Assembly (NCBI GenBank): GCA_013400975.1
Contig: WBMZ01003299.1
Span: forward strand, 1 to 64,000
Source: Atrichornis clamosus
Lineage: Eukaryota; Chordata; Aves; Passeriformes; Menuridae
Reading direction: 5' to 3'
Length of the DNA: 64,000 nt
Below the pieces are notes generated by a model. The model was not told the origin of the DNA and did not search any database. It saw only the letters and a list, made by a program, of their open reading frames with translations. The translations under genes and the position numbers were made by a program. Below are positions 1 through 11,825 of the stretch, piece after piece (position 1 is the first letter of the stretch; every line of letters starts with the position of its first letter).

Positions 1-117
1 CCCTCCGCCGCCGCCGCCGCGGGAAGGGCCGGAGCGGGGGAACAGTCACGGGCACGGCGGGCAGGGGGGCGGGAGGGCGAGATGCGGGGGCGCGTCCGCG
101 GAGGCTGCGGCAGCGCC

Positions 118-160
118 GCGGGCAGCGCGCAGCGAGGAAAGCGGGCAGCGCGCAGCGAGG
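118..160 (+). repeat. 23-bp tandem repeat in CpG island
   Basis: A 20-base unit reading gcgggcagcgcgcagcgagg occurs at 118-137 and again, identically, at 141-160, a period of 23 bp. A decayed third start (gcgggcagcggg) follows near 184. This is a minisatellite-like local duplication within the presumed 5' untranslated region and could vary in copy number between individuals. Confidence 0.85.
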
Positions 161-170
161 GAGGCGGACA

Positions 171-195
171 GGGAGGGAGGCGGGCGGGCAGCGGG
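171..195 (+). promoter_or_regulatory. G-quadruplex motif in CpG island
   Basis: Five GGG runs lie at 171-173, 175-177, 182-184, 186-188 and 193-195, with loops of 1, 4, 1 and 4 bases. This satisfies the usual four-run G-quadruplex pattern. Such motifs are common close to vertebrate transcription starts. A second, looser set of G runs lies at 64-90. Confidence 0.6.
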
Positions 196-282
196 CGCCG
201 TGCGGAGCCCACGGCGCGGCCACAGCGGAGAGCGGGGGTGTGGGAGTGTGCGCGCCCGGGCAGCGCTGGGACCAGGGAGAGA

Positions 283-312
283 AGGTAGTCCCGTCTGGAA
301 ACTAAGGTGGGG
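283..312 (+). other. Candidate splice donor sites ending the first exon
   Basis: Two donor-like sequences sit at the right edge of the CpG island: AAG/GTAGTC (intron would start at 285) and AAG/GTGGGG (intron would start at 307). The second fits the GTRNG consensus better at position +5. No downstream acceptor could be paired with them, so this is only a suggestion of where exon 1 might stop. Confidence 0.25.
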
Positions 313-344
313 AAAAGATATTAAACAACAAAATAAACTCGGCT

Positions 345-682
345 TGTCCTCCTTCTGTGGAGAGATGGAGAGCGACTTTTTATGCGGGCTGATAGTAATC
401 GGACATGAGGAACAGTTTTAAACTAAAAGAGGACATATTTAAATTAGATGTTAGGAAGAAATTCTTGACTCCGAGGGTAATGAAGCACAGGAACAGGTTG
501 CCCAGACAAGCTTTGGATGACCCGTCCCAGGAAGTGTTCAAGGCTAGGTTGGATGGGGCCCTGAGCAACCTGATCTAGTGGGTGGCATCCCTGGCCTTGG
601 CCGGGGAGGTTCGAACCAGATGGTGTTTAAGGTTGCTTCCAACCCAAACCATTCTAACCCAAACCATTCTATGATTCTGTGT
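345..682 (+). mobile_element. CR1 LINE, 5'-truncated 3' end
   Basis: This is the last ~340 bp of a chicken-repeat-1 non-LTR retrotransposon. The frame from about 450 to the TAG at 576-578 encodes the familiar C-terminus of CR1 ORF2 (RKKF, then NRLPRQ, EVFKARLDGALSNLI, stop), the end of the reverse-transcriptase protein. It is followed by the CR1 3' untranslated region and the diagnostic 8-bp tail, ATTCTATG then ATTCTGTG, at 667-682. A 17-base block containing CCAAACCATTCTA is duplicated just before the tail (about 641-670). The 5' end is lost at about 345, normal for target-primed reverse transcription, so the copy is dead on arrival. It lies only ~40-60 bp from the CpG island, so it must have landed in, or directly downstream of, the promoter region without removing it. 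Confidence 0.93.
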
Positions 683-3600
683 TGAGGTGTGAGTGTCAGC
701 AGGCAAATTGAGAATTAACAGCTGCATTGGTGTTGCTGAGCCTTGGTGAATATCGAGCAGCTTATGCGTGCATGAAATGAAAATCATGTTTTTGAGGAGT
801 TTGTAAGTGTTTCGTTGGTGGAAAGTGCGTGTCCTGCTGAATATCTGTTCTGCAATATCTCAAATGGAATTTTAGATGTCTGCCTTTAGCTTTAAAGTGC
901 TCAGTGGTCTGGATCCAGGCTACTGCTGAGAGCTCAAGTACTGGGACTCTTGTAGGCAGCTGCATTTGTCAAGCATAGTGGAGCTGCCCTTCACAGAGGT
1001 AAAGTTAGTGTGGGAGTTTGAACTGCCTAAATCAAATGGCCTGAAGACCACACTGAATGCATCTATGCTCCATGGCAAGTGCAGTGTGCAGGCATCTGAT
1101 CTCGGCTTAGGTACTAAAAACACAGAGGACAGCAAAATATTGTTCTTCAGTCAATGCAAAAATTATTCTTCCCTTTTCCTTTCACAGCTTCGTGAGACAA
1201 ACTCCACATCCAATTCAAAGCAACGAAGTGCAAAAAAAAAGTCATTAGAATCTCAATGCAAAACTAACTTAATTCCTGAATCTTTTGTAAAACTGCATCT
1301 TTCAAAAACAAATAATAAGTGAAACATACCAAATGTATTGTCTAGCAACTCTTGGGATGTTCTCGGGTGTTGTGAGGATGAGGGCAGTGGCACAAGCTGA
1401 GTAGAATAGCATAGGACAGGATAGAAACAAAAACTTCCAAGACTGACATCCTCTGGGGCTGTAAGCAAATCATATTAATTCCTTTGTCCCATATTCTGCA
1501 TCCTTAAAATATAAATAGTGCAATACTGTTTGTCTGAATTAGAGCTTTGCCCCATTCTTGCTAAAGTCAGTGGCAGTGGAATCGGGCTCTGCTTTATCAA
1601 GTGGAACTTTTGGAAACACACTGTGATTTTAATAACCATTTCATCCCAAAAATGACATTAGCACAATAATCATATGCGACCTAAACAGTGAAGCATTACA
1701 GTACTAACAAAAGGCCTGGCTTTATTTATTATTCACTAATCTCTAGGGTTTTGAAACCACTCAGTATGTGCCGCTCTTATAAATTGTTTATATCTTTGCC
1801 ATTCATTTCTAGCACAAATAGAACAGACAATGCAATGTATACAGTTCAGAGCAAACATGTATAATTTAAGGAAGAAATCAAACTACCCAAGTCCTTTAGT
1901 AAATTCTCATCCATGTGCACTGTTCTGCACACTGCTTGGTGTTAAGTGTGCCCATAAACTCAATCCTGTTTAAGTTAGTTTGACTGGACATGCATGGCAG
2001 ATGCTTTTAGTTGACTCACATCTGCTCTAATTTTATTCATTTCAACAGAAATATTGACTCATTTGGATTTCAGTCAGATTTTGACACTGATTTATGTGGA
2101 GTTTGAATGTCATAGACTGATTATAATTTTAGTTTTAGTGAATCAGTAGTCTTCTCGTGAATGAGTCTGAAGTCCCTGTAAAATTCTGTCTTTAACTTTT
2201 GATTTTTGTTTCTCTGATGCCACAGTTTCCTCTTATGATATTTATTCCTCTTATGCTCTTGAAATTACTGACCTCTTACTATACTGTTTTTCATACCAGT
2301 ACAGGCACTACATTTCCCTTGGGCCACTGATAGGGTAAATGACAGCTCTACTATTATAGTATTCAGGTTTTCATTACACTTGATGACTTTTATTTTATTA
2401 AAGCACAGGTGTAACAGCAGAATTAAAAGTTTTCTGGAGCATCTGGTACCTCTATAATATTTTATTTTGTTAGACATCAGAAACATCTAGTAAGTCTTAA
2501 AGGCTCCTTAAAGACTAATGCATCCAATAAATCTCCTGGTTAAGAAGTACTCCAGGCTGTTTAAGGAGAAGTACTCCAGCTGTGTGTGGGATATGGGATG
2601 AGGGGTGTGAGAGAAGAAGCAGTATAGAAAAGATATCAAATTTCTCATTCACTCCTAGCATTATTTTGGGGGAGAACCCCTTCCAAAGTTGCAGGAAAAC
2701 ATTAAACTCATTTCATTATATTTCTATATTGAGTTATGTTTTCTGGGACAAAGATGTTAGCAATTTATAAGCCTAATCCCATTCAACCACATACAGTTAA
2801 ACGTATCTTTTTAACTTGTGTTTTACTACATAAAATCTGATTATTGCTGCATTCCTGTTGTAAGTAGTGATTAAGAAGGAACAGTAAGAGCATTTCTGTG
2901 GGATTTCTGATTGCCTCAAGTATGTTACAAACCACAAGTCTGAGATCTAGTGACAAGCTCTCCAAGAAGCATCATAGTTATTGATAAATACATCAGAAGA
3001 AGTATATTATTGCTGGGGTAAAATAGAGTATTTATTTTATTTTATCCTTAATAAAGGACATAGCAGGTATTGATACTCAATTGAAATGCCTTGGTTTTGT
3101 GGACAGAGTTCCAGTGGCAGATGGAAGCCTTCCCAGATGATTCATTCAGGACCATCACTTCTGAAAGAGAATGTCAAATAGTATCTTTTGATATGGTTGG
3201 CAACCATGGGCAACTTTTACAAGAGATAAGGATGCAGGTACATATTGCCCCCTCAAGCTAGCAAAAAGCTGTTTCAACTTGTGGTCGTAAAGAGGAAGAC
3301 TGTGGCATGAGATTTCCCCATCAGTGAAATTCAACTGATTCCGATGACAAACTTTGTCAGACTCTAGTCAGTGTGATGCTTTGAGATAGGTGCTTTCCAG
3401 TGGGGAAACAGTCACATTTTGCAGTGAAAGCCCTGGTGTCAGTATTGATTCCTAGTCACAGGAAAATGGAGAAAGGCACATGACTAACAGACTGCCACTT
3501 CTCTGAAGATTTTGAACTGCAAGAGGTACAGGGCAAACAAAGGAGATCCTTTTAACTGTTGGCAATGTAAACTTTTAATTGTTTTGCTGCTTAGTAAAGA

Positions 3601-4244
3601 AAATGCCTTATGTCCTGAACTTCCTCTGCAGGATAGTGGATTACAGTGTGAAAGACTCTATGAATATTAGATAGTGACCTTCCTCGCAGAAGTACTGAGC
3701 ATCTGGTTCTTGCGCTTTACTGAGAGCTGTGATCATTCCATGTCACTGTAGATCAGACCTAGCATGATCATTCTGTTCTCAGCACAGAGCAGGAGATGGG
3801 CCTTGGCACTGCTTTACCTTGTGACACTGTAAGACAGCAAAGAAATCTGGGTCCAGGTTGAACAAAGCAGCAGTGGAGCTGGAATGTGGGTGACTTTGGG
3901 GTTTATATCGCTCAAATCTCCAGTTATGCTTTCAAAGGGCTGCTTCTTGCAAGCTCTTGCAAGGTGAACCTGCAAGGTTCTGCTCAGCAGTCTTTGATGA
4001 ACAGAACTCTGCTATGGTCATGACAACCTTACAAGAAAGTAGCTAACATGTGAAAGCAGTTTCTAAACTTAAGAAGAAATACCCCATGAGGCAAAGTGAT
4101 GTTTGATAGGAAGGCTGACAAAGGTGGATGAGATTTTCCTGTCTGGTTAGTTTAGCGCCTATTGGGGACTGCTGTGTTGAAGTACCACAAATCAGAGCTG
4201 CTAAACACTGACAGAGAAAAGAGACTCGGGGAAAAAAACCTTCC
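683..4244. other. AT-rich non-coding DNA, nothing assigned
   Basis: I see no gene or clear mobile element here. Reading frames are short and without recognisable protein character; the longest is a 118-codon frame from 966. A small tandem duplication lies at about 2541-2580, where GAAGTACTCCAG occurs twice 25 bp apart. If the island at the left edge is a promoter, this is its first intron. Confidence 0.5.
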
Positions 4245-4265
4245 TTTTTTTTTTTTTTTTTTTTT
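4245..4265. repeat. Poly(T) run, 21 bases
   Basis: An uninterrupted run of 21 T followed by GCAG. It could be a simple repeat or the fossil poly(A) of a - strand retrocopy, but I recognise no retrocopy to its left. It also resembles a polypyrimidine tract with a 3' splice acceptor on the + strand, though no exon-like frame follows. Confidence 0.85.
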
Positions 4266-7200
4266 GCAGTCTCTAAACCAACTGCATTTGATACATTTGA
4301 CCATCTTCTTCTTCAGATTCTTCTGAGGTTTCATAGAAATATGAAGTCTTTGGTTATGATGTTTTCCATATGTCTTCATGAGTTTTGTGCTTTTCTTTCT
4401 ATCTGGAAAAATGCAAAAATATTCTAGCAGTGAGAAAGATTGCCTTCAATATATTTTTAGTGTGAGCAGCAGTTTATTTTCAAAAGAAAAACTAATTTAA
4501 TGTTTATTAATGAAGCATAATTTTCTAAAAATATAGTAAGAAGGAAGGCTTTAACTCAGCTTATATTCCAGCATATCTTTTTACCAGAGCTTTTTACACT
4601 GTGTTACACAGCATCTGAATGTTTGCTTTCACTGACTTCTTGTGTAAAGCTTAAAATAATAATGATACAACTCTTGTTTAGTACAAGCCAAAGCACAGGC
4701 TGAGGTATAGTACTAATATGACACTGCTAAAAATTATTAATACCATAAGTCTTTCATTACAGTCCTTATCACATTAGCTCAGGGACAGCATTCCAGCTTC
4801 TGCCAGCTCACTGTGTACATAATGCCTGCAAGTTATGAGAGTGTCATGAATATGTAGATATTTCTTAATTGACTTCTTGTTGGCATTAATCCATGGAGTG
4901 ACAACCTTTTCATGCCAGATGCCCACTCTGAGAGGAGAACACTGCTCTCAACAATGGGGGACAATGCTCTGAAGAAGGCTTGTGATGTGCCAGGTGGCCA
5001 TAAGGTGCCAGGACATGTTCCTGTGGGGTGTCGTGTGGGCTACCGGGTGTCAGGTAGTTCTTCTAAACTGACCACCAACAGCCTGCAATCCCATTTAGTT
5101 TTCTGAGATTGAAATGCTTGGAGAGTGTATAAAGTGCAGTAATACAGGGCCTTTTTCATATGATTGCTGCAGCTGCAATGATATTCCAGCCTTTCTTAGT
5201 TCCGCTGAAACAGACAGTTGTATGTATTTTACCTTGTCAGTTGAACTGCCTAACTCTGTTCTAAAGTACATACAATATGTTATAGCTTAACTTGACATCT
5301 TTGGCCATGCAGCATGGACATTTACTTCCTTGACAGTAAGTTATTATATGAATTTTTCAGGGACCAAATTCTGTCATATTCCCTCAGTCTATATTCAAGT
5401 AAAAATTCTTAATGAAGTTGTCAGCTCTAATTCCCTAATGGTAACTTATTCCTTGCTCACCAAAATTCTTAAATAACCCAAAAAGCTTTTTACTGAATGC
5501 AGGACAATTGCTACATATTCTGGGATTTGGGCAGAATTGCATCTTTTATTTAGACACGTGAATTGACCAACTCCCAGTGGGATTTAACACATTTTTATGT
5601 CTGTGATGAAATGAAGATACTGAAACCAAACAACTTAATATGTAAGCTACTTTTTAGATACTAGGAAAACATTCTGGCTGTATGCTTCAGAAATCTTGCA
5701 ATTGATAGGAGTTTTATTGTTCGTGTTGTCTCTCTGATCACTCAGCTCCCATATTGAGATAAGAGACAATAGAATGTTTTCTCTGCTGAGGCCCTGGTTT
5801 CACTTGGCAGAGCTAAACAAATGGTTGGAGCCAAACCTGTTCTGAGGTTTATCCAAATACAGATTTTCTTGAGTTTGTAAAAGCATTTGGTTAGGTCAAA
5901 ACCATACTTCTGTCTTATTCAACTTTCATATGTAGTAAAAAGAGAGTATTACTCATTAGAAGGGGTGGGATTTGCTTGCTCTAACTTTGCTGTCTCAAAA
6001 TCAGGCATCCAGTCTAGGCCCCTTTTTTTTCCTTCCTGAGGTAGAGACTTTTTCCGGGTAAGTGAAAGACAGAGGTGTCTAAAACAAATGAGAAAAATGG
6101 CTTTCTGTTTCTCTTTCAACTAAATATTCAGGCTAGAGTGAGTAGCTCAGATATAGATGTTTGACTTTTATCTGTTTAAAAGTTCATTACAGAGAAAGAG
6201 AATGCTGAGTGTGCAGCCACAGTGGTTACATTGCAGATGTGACTTTAAGCCATAGTCTTAAAATAATTGGCAATGTACTTTGAGACCACTGTTAAAGCTA
6301 AAAAGCCTAAATATAGGACAGTAGGAACTTCTCACAAATTACCGAGAACTATTTACAGATGCTACATCACAATCATTTTAGACAATAATTACATCTGATA
6401 GGGAAAAAGTGATCCATTGCTAACACAGTTTCAGAAAGTAAAACTCATTATATGCATTAGTTTTTTAAGTATTAGCTTTATTCACCAGACAGCACTATTT
6501 CTTCATACCTATACAGTTTAACTCAGGTAAGTGAAGAAAATAACTTATAGGAAGATGGAGTTTGAAACTTTTATCCACAATAAGATAACACTTTCATTTG
6601 TCAAATTTGAGGTTTTTTTAAAGCAGCATTGAAATATTGAATGTAGAGATTAACTTCTCTATTCCTAGTTCTGCACATCTCTAGGACTCCACATAATAAC
6701 CATTTGGTTCAAGAAGTCAAAAACACAGCAAGCAGTCTAATAAAAGCCAGAAAGCATTTCCTACAGCATAGAATAAAATTATCTAGTATTTTACTTCTTC
6801 ATATAGTGACTTTCTTCAGGGAAAAAACAATTTTTTTGGGTTAAAAAATAAAAATGCATAATTTGTGGGAAAATGAGAAGCTTCTACACAAGGGTAAAAA
6901 AACCTTCTTTCTTTATTTATGGTAATATGGGATTTTGAAGGAAATAGCAATTAATGCAAATTTCTATTTCCAATTTTTTTTTAGCAATGTACCATCTAAT
7001 GTGACAGTGTTAACAGCACAACCAACATGTTAGTGTTTTCCCTATTCCTTAGGTATATAAAAAGCTCAATTTCAATTGTCTACCCAATGAACAAGATCAT
7101 AAAACTGCTAGCTGGAATAGCTTTTATATGGTAGATTGCTCTTCTGATACATCTCTTCAAAAACTGATATATACATAAATAGTACCTCTATGTATAGAAT

Positions 7201-7910
7201 GTGTATTGTAAGCAAATTGACTGAGAAGATCTTACAGAAGAGCAAAAATTAACAATACAAGGAACCCTACGGTAACAGAAACTGAATACATTCTGATTTG
7301 AATTGTGTGCATCATGTTACAAAGACAGAAAAACTAAAATGTCTCTGTTGAATTTTCTTCATATTATTCAAGGTAGTTTTGTACATAGGGTCGTAATAGC
7401 TACTCTTTTACTGAGTGAAAGTAGAAAGATCAGCTTCTGAAAAACATGGTCGTGACTGTTTTAGATACAGTTTTTTTAAATGTTGAAACCATTGTGTGTA
7501 TGCATTAAGATCCTTAAAGGTTAAAATGTGTAATATGTATGCCATATAAGTATCCAGCATATATGCTACTATCTGTTAGTGAGCAAATCTCCTCCTTAGA
7601 TCTGGATTGCCATGCTTGACCTTCTGCAACAGCAACATCTATTTCTCCCCTTTCAGCACAATCCAATACTATCTTTCATAAACATAAACACAGTTGTTTC
7701 CACATATCATAGTGTAATGAATATTGATTCTTTGGGTTTTTTTCAAATACATGAAATTATCTTTGATTTTTCTTCACAATTCTCTATTAATTTGTATTTA
7801 GTTATTTCACATTCATCCATTACTTTCTAGTTTTATGATTATGGCTTTATTGGCACCAAAAGCATAATCAGATTAAAATCTGGCCTGTCTGATGTAGACT
7901 GATATTTGCA
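4266..7910. other. AT-rich non-coding DNA, nothing assigned
   Basis: Only short frames and homopolymer runs are visible. A slightly more GC-rich patch at about 4890-5110 contains a 64-codon frame with no recognisable motif, and I would not call it a gene. Confidence 0.5.
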
Positions 7911-7969
7911 TGTGTGTGTGTTTGTGTGTGTGTGTGTGTCTTGGAAAATCGAACATAAAAAAAAAAAAA
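7911..7969. repeat. TG microsatellite followed by poly(A)
   Basis: An interrupted TG array (7911-7939, one TT interruption near 7921) is followed after 17 bases by a run of 13 A at 7957-7969. This is a simple-sequence locus likely to vary in length. Confidence 0.9.
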
Positions 7970-10900
7970 TTGAAAATGTGCTATTGAGTGTTGCTAGTTC
8001 CAGTGCAGGTCAATCATTACTATGGGTCAATGGAAATAATAATAGTTATTACAGGTCACTGGACTTTGTAACATCAGTGGCTTTGCATGCTTCAGAGGCT
8101 ATTTTTAGAATTTATAAAAGGAGTTCAAGTTCATGAACTTTTTTCTTCAGTAATTTGTACCCATAGCTAGTTTCAAGGTTGTTGTAATTTCAAAGTGAAA
8201 GCTACAGGGAGAGGTGTACAGAATCTACCGGACTGCTGGAACCAGAAAGATAATTCTGGTGTTGCTGGGGCTAATTAATATAAAGTTGGTGCTGCATGAC
8301 TGGGGATAGAACTGGATTGCTCCCTGGTCCTTCTGTATTTATCAGCACAGACGGAGGCTCTCAGTTCACCTCCTCTTCAGAAGACTGTGGGCATGTGGGA
8401 GGAGGAATGGTTCTAAGCTGACTCAAAGCAGCATATGTGCTATTCCACAGACTTCCATATACAGACATGGAAACTTCATGTGTTGGGAAACAGGCAGAGA
8501 CACCGCCCTCATTAGAAGCAAGAGAAGGCCAATTAACTTCACTTGCTGCACACAATTAAAAAGACTGCCATCTTTACAAGTATGCTATGCGGTTTCCTGG
8601 CCCTACCTAGAAAGCTTCAGGAGACTTCCTGAGAAAGAATGGGTTTTGGTGTCAGCTGAGCCAAAGAATTTGCAATAAAGTTAAAATGCCTGATATGGAA
8701 AGAGCCCAGCTTGCTGTAGTATTGAGTTGGCCGAAGCTGACCGGCTTCAATAATATCTCATTCATGAAGACAACCGTCAGTATGAAATAAGCACTATAAC
8801 TAGCACAGGAGTCAAACAGAGAAAGACAGGCACTAAGCAGCATCTTTATATTACTAATTTCTGATCTTTGGTGCACTTACTTATAAAAAAACCTACAATT
8901 CCAAACCCTGCAAATCTTTCAGCTTTCCTAAGCTGTTATCTTTTTTTCTGAAGAGATAACACCTTCCTGTTGCCTCCTGCTGGTTCAGTTAATCTGTGGT
9001 GATTTAAATATAACTTCATTGTGTTTGCAAATAGTATTTGTTAGGGAGAAAGTAATTCCTTTCCAGGGATAATAGGAAAACTCCTAAAACAAGGCAACTT
9101 CAGAAAAACAAGATTATTTTTGATCACAGCATGTGAAGGCAGAATAGGGAGAGACATTAGAAATTGACTGACTGAGAGATGTGCCATATTGTCACATACA
9201 TAATTCATTTTCTAGATAATGTAAAGCCTCATATATAATGTTTCTTGAAAACAAATATGAAGATAAACTACATATTTATCTCTTCCACTCGTGCTGTACA
9301 CCAGAAGGAAGAGACAAATCTATTCCTCTTTGCATGGAGGGAAACAACTCTGGTGGATAAACTTGTACTACCTGCATACACTGGTAAATTAAACTGTATT
9401 GAAAACTTTGAGTTATATGTAGGAAAGTATTGTGACTTTGAGAGAAAGATTGTGACTTCTCACAATACTCTTGTGTTTATATATAGGCATCCAAGACAAA
9501 AATAGCTTTGGATGTTATGATTAAAAAATGGTTTGACTGCTTGCACTTTGCTCGGACAGCTTGGAGCAGTGGATCTGTTCATCTTAAAAAAAAATAAATC
9601 TCTAAGTTAAAGTGATCATACATGTGATAGTATACGGTTTCAGTCATGAATGAAAAAATAGCCTTTTACATTTTCTATGTGTCTCTAGGGTTCACCTTAT
9701 TTTGCTTAAAAAAGGTTACAGATATTCATCACATGACTCCTGACCTCAGATTTCACTTGTAAAAAATATAGCAAATATGATCTATATTCATATAACAAGA
9801 CTTTGCACTGTTCTATGATTCATTCAGTTTATTAAAGTAATATAAAATGTTAATATTCACAGCATTTCTTGTCAGTCCTTATCTGAACACGTTTGTATTA
9901 TTTTTTAAAATTTTTTTCTGCGTGTTCATCAAAGTGAGTAAATTTACTGCCTCACATATAATTGTAAATCATAGCAGGAATTCCAACGAGTTAATTTTAA
10001 ATCATATTACTGACACGCAACATAAGAGTTTAACAATGTTCCCCACTGACTTTATCAATGAGATGATGAATCAGTGGCTAAGTACTGATTTTTTGACTCA
10101 CCTAGCAATTCCTTGTTTTTTGATTGCATTCCACATCTGTTTCCTTATGGTATTTGTGCAGCTAGTATAATGCAGGTAAAAGGCTAAGAGCTTGATAGGT
10201 TAACGAAAAATACACATCCTTTAATATTTATAAAGACAATTAATAATATTCTACTGTTTACAGCATCTTAATGCTAGAAGAGCTTTAGATCATGAATTAT
10301 TCCAACACTGATATATTATTCTGTTTTAAGTAGTGAGAACCTGTAGAGCACTGTTAGGAGACTTTACCAAGGTGTCTAACTTCTAGTGGTAGGATTCCTC
10401 TCTCAGAACTTTTCACTTCTTAAGTATGACCCATTTGACCTGCTTTAGGAACCATCTAGAAACAGACACATACATCTGTGCTTATCTGTTTCTTTGATTT
10501 GACCATAAAGATGATTTGTCCAAGTCTAAGAGTTTGTATATTGGTGTCTGGACATAAATTAGAAGGCAAACCTTTTTGTTATAAATCAGCATATTTTTTC
10601 CCACCCTTTCTTTGTGTGAGTTGTGCTTCTTCCCCTGACTCCGTATGTGTTTGTTCCAAGTGGTGAATCCATGGCTGTACACTGTTATAGAAGGATGCTG
10701 TTCATTATCCTCACTCTGGCTTAGCAGGTTACCATACTCATGATCATTCATTGCACATTTGGCTTGGTATTTTTGCACCTGTTTAGTCTTCCTTTAGACA
10801 CATTATGACAGCAGCAGATTTCAATGGTAGAGGAAAGCTTGTTCAAAATGAAAAGTTATTATTTATTCAGGACACTGCAACAGCAACCAAAACCGAAGTA

Positions 10901-11769
10901 ATAACCTCCCTTACCTAAAGCCTGAAATCTCCTCAAAGATGTTACAATATTGACATAACCAAAGTTCTGCTCTCTTCCCCTCCTTCACTTTTCGTTTGGG
11001 CTGATACAGAGTTTCGACTTCTCTATTTGCCCTTTAAACAGTATTGCCTATGGCTTATCTCTCAGCTACTTTCAAACTCTGCAAGATGTTTCATGTGAAA
11101 AACCATGGAGGTTTCAAGATTAGGATGCTTTTTCCAGTTAGATCCCTGTGAATCTAGTCAAATTCAAATTCATGTGATCATAGTGGTGGAAATAAGTGAT
11201 AAAGAATTGATGCCAGTGCCATCCATTCGAATACTGAAGATTTATGGCTTAACTAGCAATGTAGTGACTATTATATCAGAACATATATATCCATAATTAT
11301 TTTTTCCAGCATTAAAGTTGAGTTTAAAGAATGAACTACTGCCCCTTGGTGCCACTTTTATCTTCATTAAAGTTATTTATTTGTTATATTCATTAGTACT
11401 CTTCTCCATGAACTTCAGGGACTATTTTTTGTGACAAGAAAACTATGAAAACTTCGTAATTACTTTGGTGGAAACAGTTATAATTCTTTCCACTACCTCT
11501 GTAAAATAGCTCATTTTAACATGGTGTAAAATACTGAAATCAAATATGTAGGTAAGTTTTAAAAAAACACAAAGAATTTCTTAGAATTGCTTTGACTTGC
11601 ACTAGGCTACAGAATAAACTTGTTGAATATGAAGCCAGATATGTATGGTACTTTGCATGTTTAAATATACAGGAGCAGGACTTTGTATTTTGATTTCTAT
11701 AAAAATTCAGTGCTCCAGATATTCCTTCTTCCAATGCTCTCAGAAAGGAAAACAAGAATAAAGATAATG
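7970..11769. other. AT-rich non-coding DNA, nothing assigned
   Basis: No repeat family or exon was recognised. A 107-codon frame at 9847-10170 is rich in Phe, Leu and Ile simply because the DNA is T-rich, and it shows no domain or codon signature. A moderately GC-rich patch at about 8200-8680 also lacks any assignable feature. Confidence 0.5.
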
Positions 11770-11825
11770 ACCTCATACCAGACACTGTGAAGAAAGCTAA
11801 CTCTACCCCGGCCAAAACCAGCACA
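11770..11825 (-). mobile_element. LTR 5'-end fragment of an endogenous retrovirus
   Basis: Read on the - strand from 11825, this begins TGTGCTGGTTTTGGCC and continues through GTAGAGTTAGCTTTCTTC and TCTGGTATGAGG. That is the conserved first ~56 bp of a common avian LTR family. It matches the start of the solo LTR at 28347 (same strand) at about 46 of 56 positions by eye. Left of 11770 the match is lost, so either the LTR is truncated or the rest is too diverged to see. No internal retroviral sequence lies nearby. Confidence 0.7.

Larger units (their letters stand above)
1..310 (+). promoter_or_regulatory. CpG island, probable promoter and 5' untranslated first exon
   Basis: This is the only strongly GC-rich, CpG-dense stretch in the window. 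It opens with a CCG run and contains many CG dinucleotides, GGGCGG-like boxes and purine-rich G tracts, while the DNA right of about 310 drops to ordinary AT-rich composition. In vertebrates such islands usually mark the promoter and first exon of a housekeeping or developmental gene. The + strand direction is inferred only from two donor-like sites on its right side (AAG/GTAGTC near 285 and AAG/GTGGGG near 307). No TATA box is seen, as is usual for CpG-island promoters. The short open frames inside (for example from the ATG at 82) are Arg/Gly-rich, as expected for any GC-rich DNA, and resemble no protein I know. The gene cannot be named, and the island may extend left of the window. Confidence 0.72.

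Noticed and set aside
601..625. GGTTCGAACC, a perfect-looking tRNA B box
   Set aside because: It falls in the CR1 3' untranslated region where relatives read GGTTGGAACTAG. No A box or tRNA fold is present.
966..1322. 118-codon open frame
   Set aside because: No domain, no start context and no codon bias. The length is within chance for a 64-kb AT-rich window.
4245..4270. Poly(T) plus GCAG as a 3' splice acceptor
   Set aside because: A pure T21 run is a simple repeat, and no exon-like frame follows on the + strand.
9847..10170. 107-codon hydrophobic open frame resembling a membrane protein
   Set aside because: Phe/Leu/Ile richness simply reflects T-rich DNA. No splice or promoter context.
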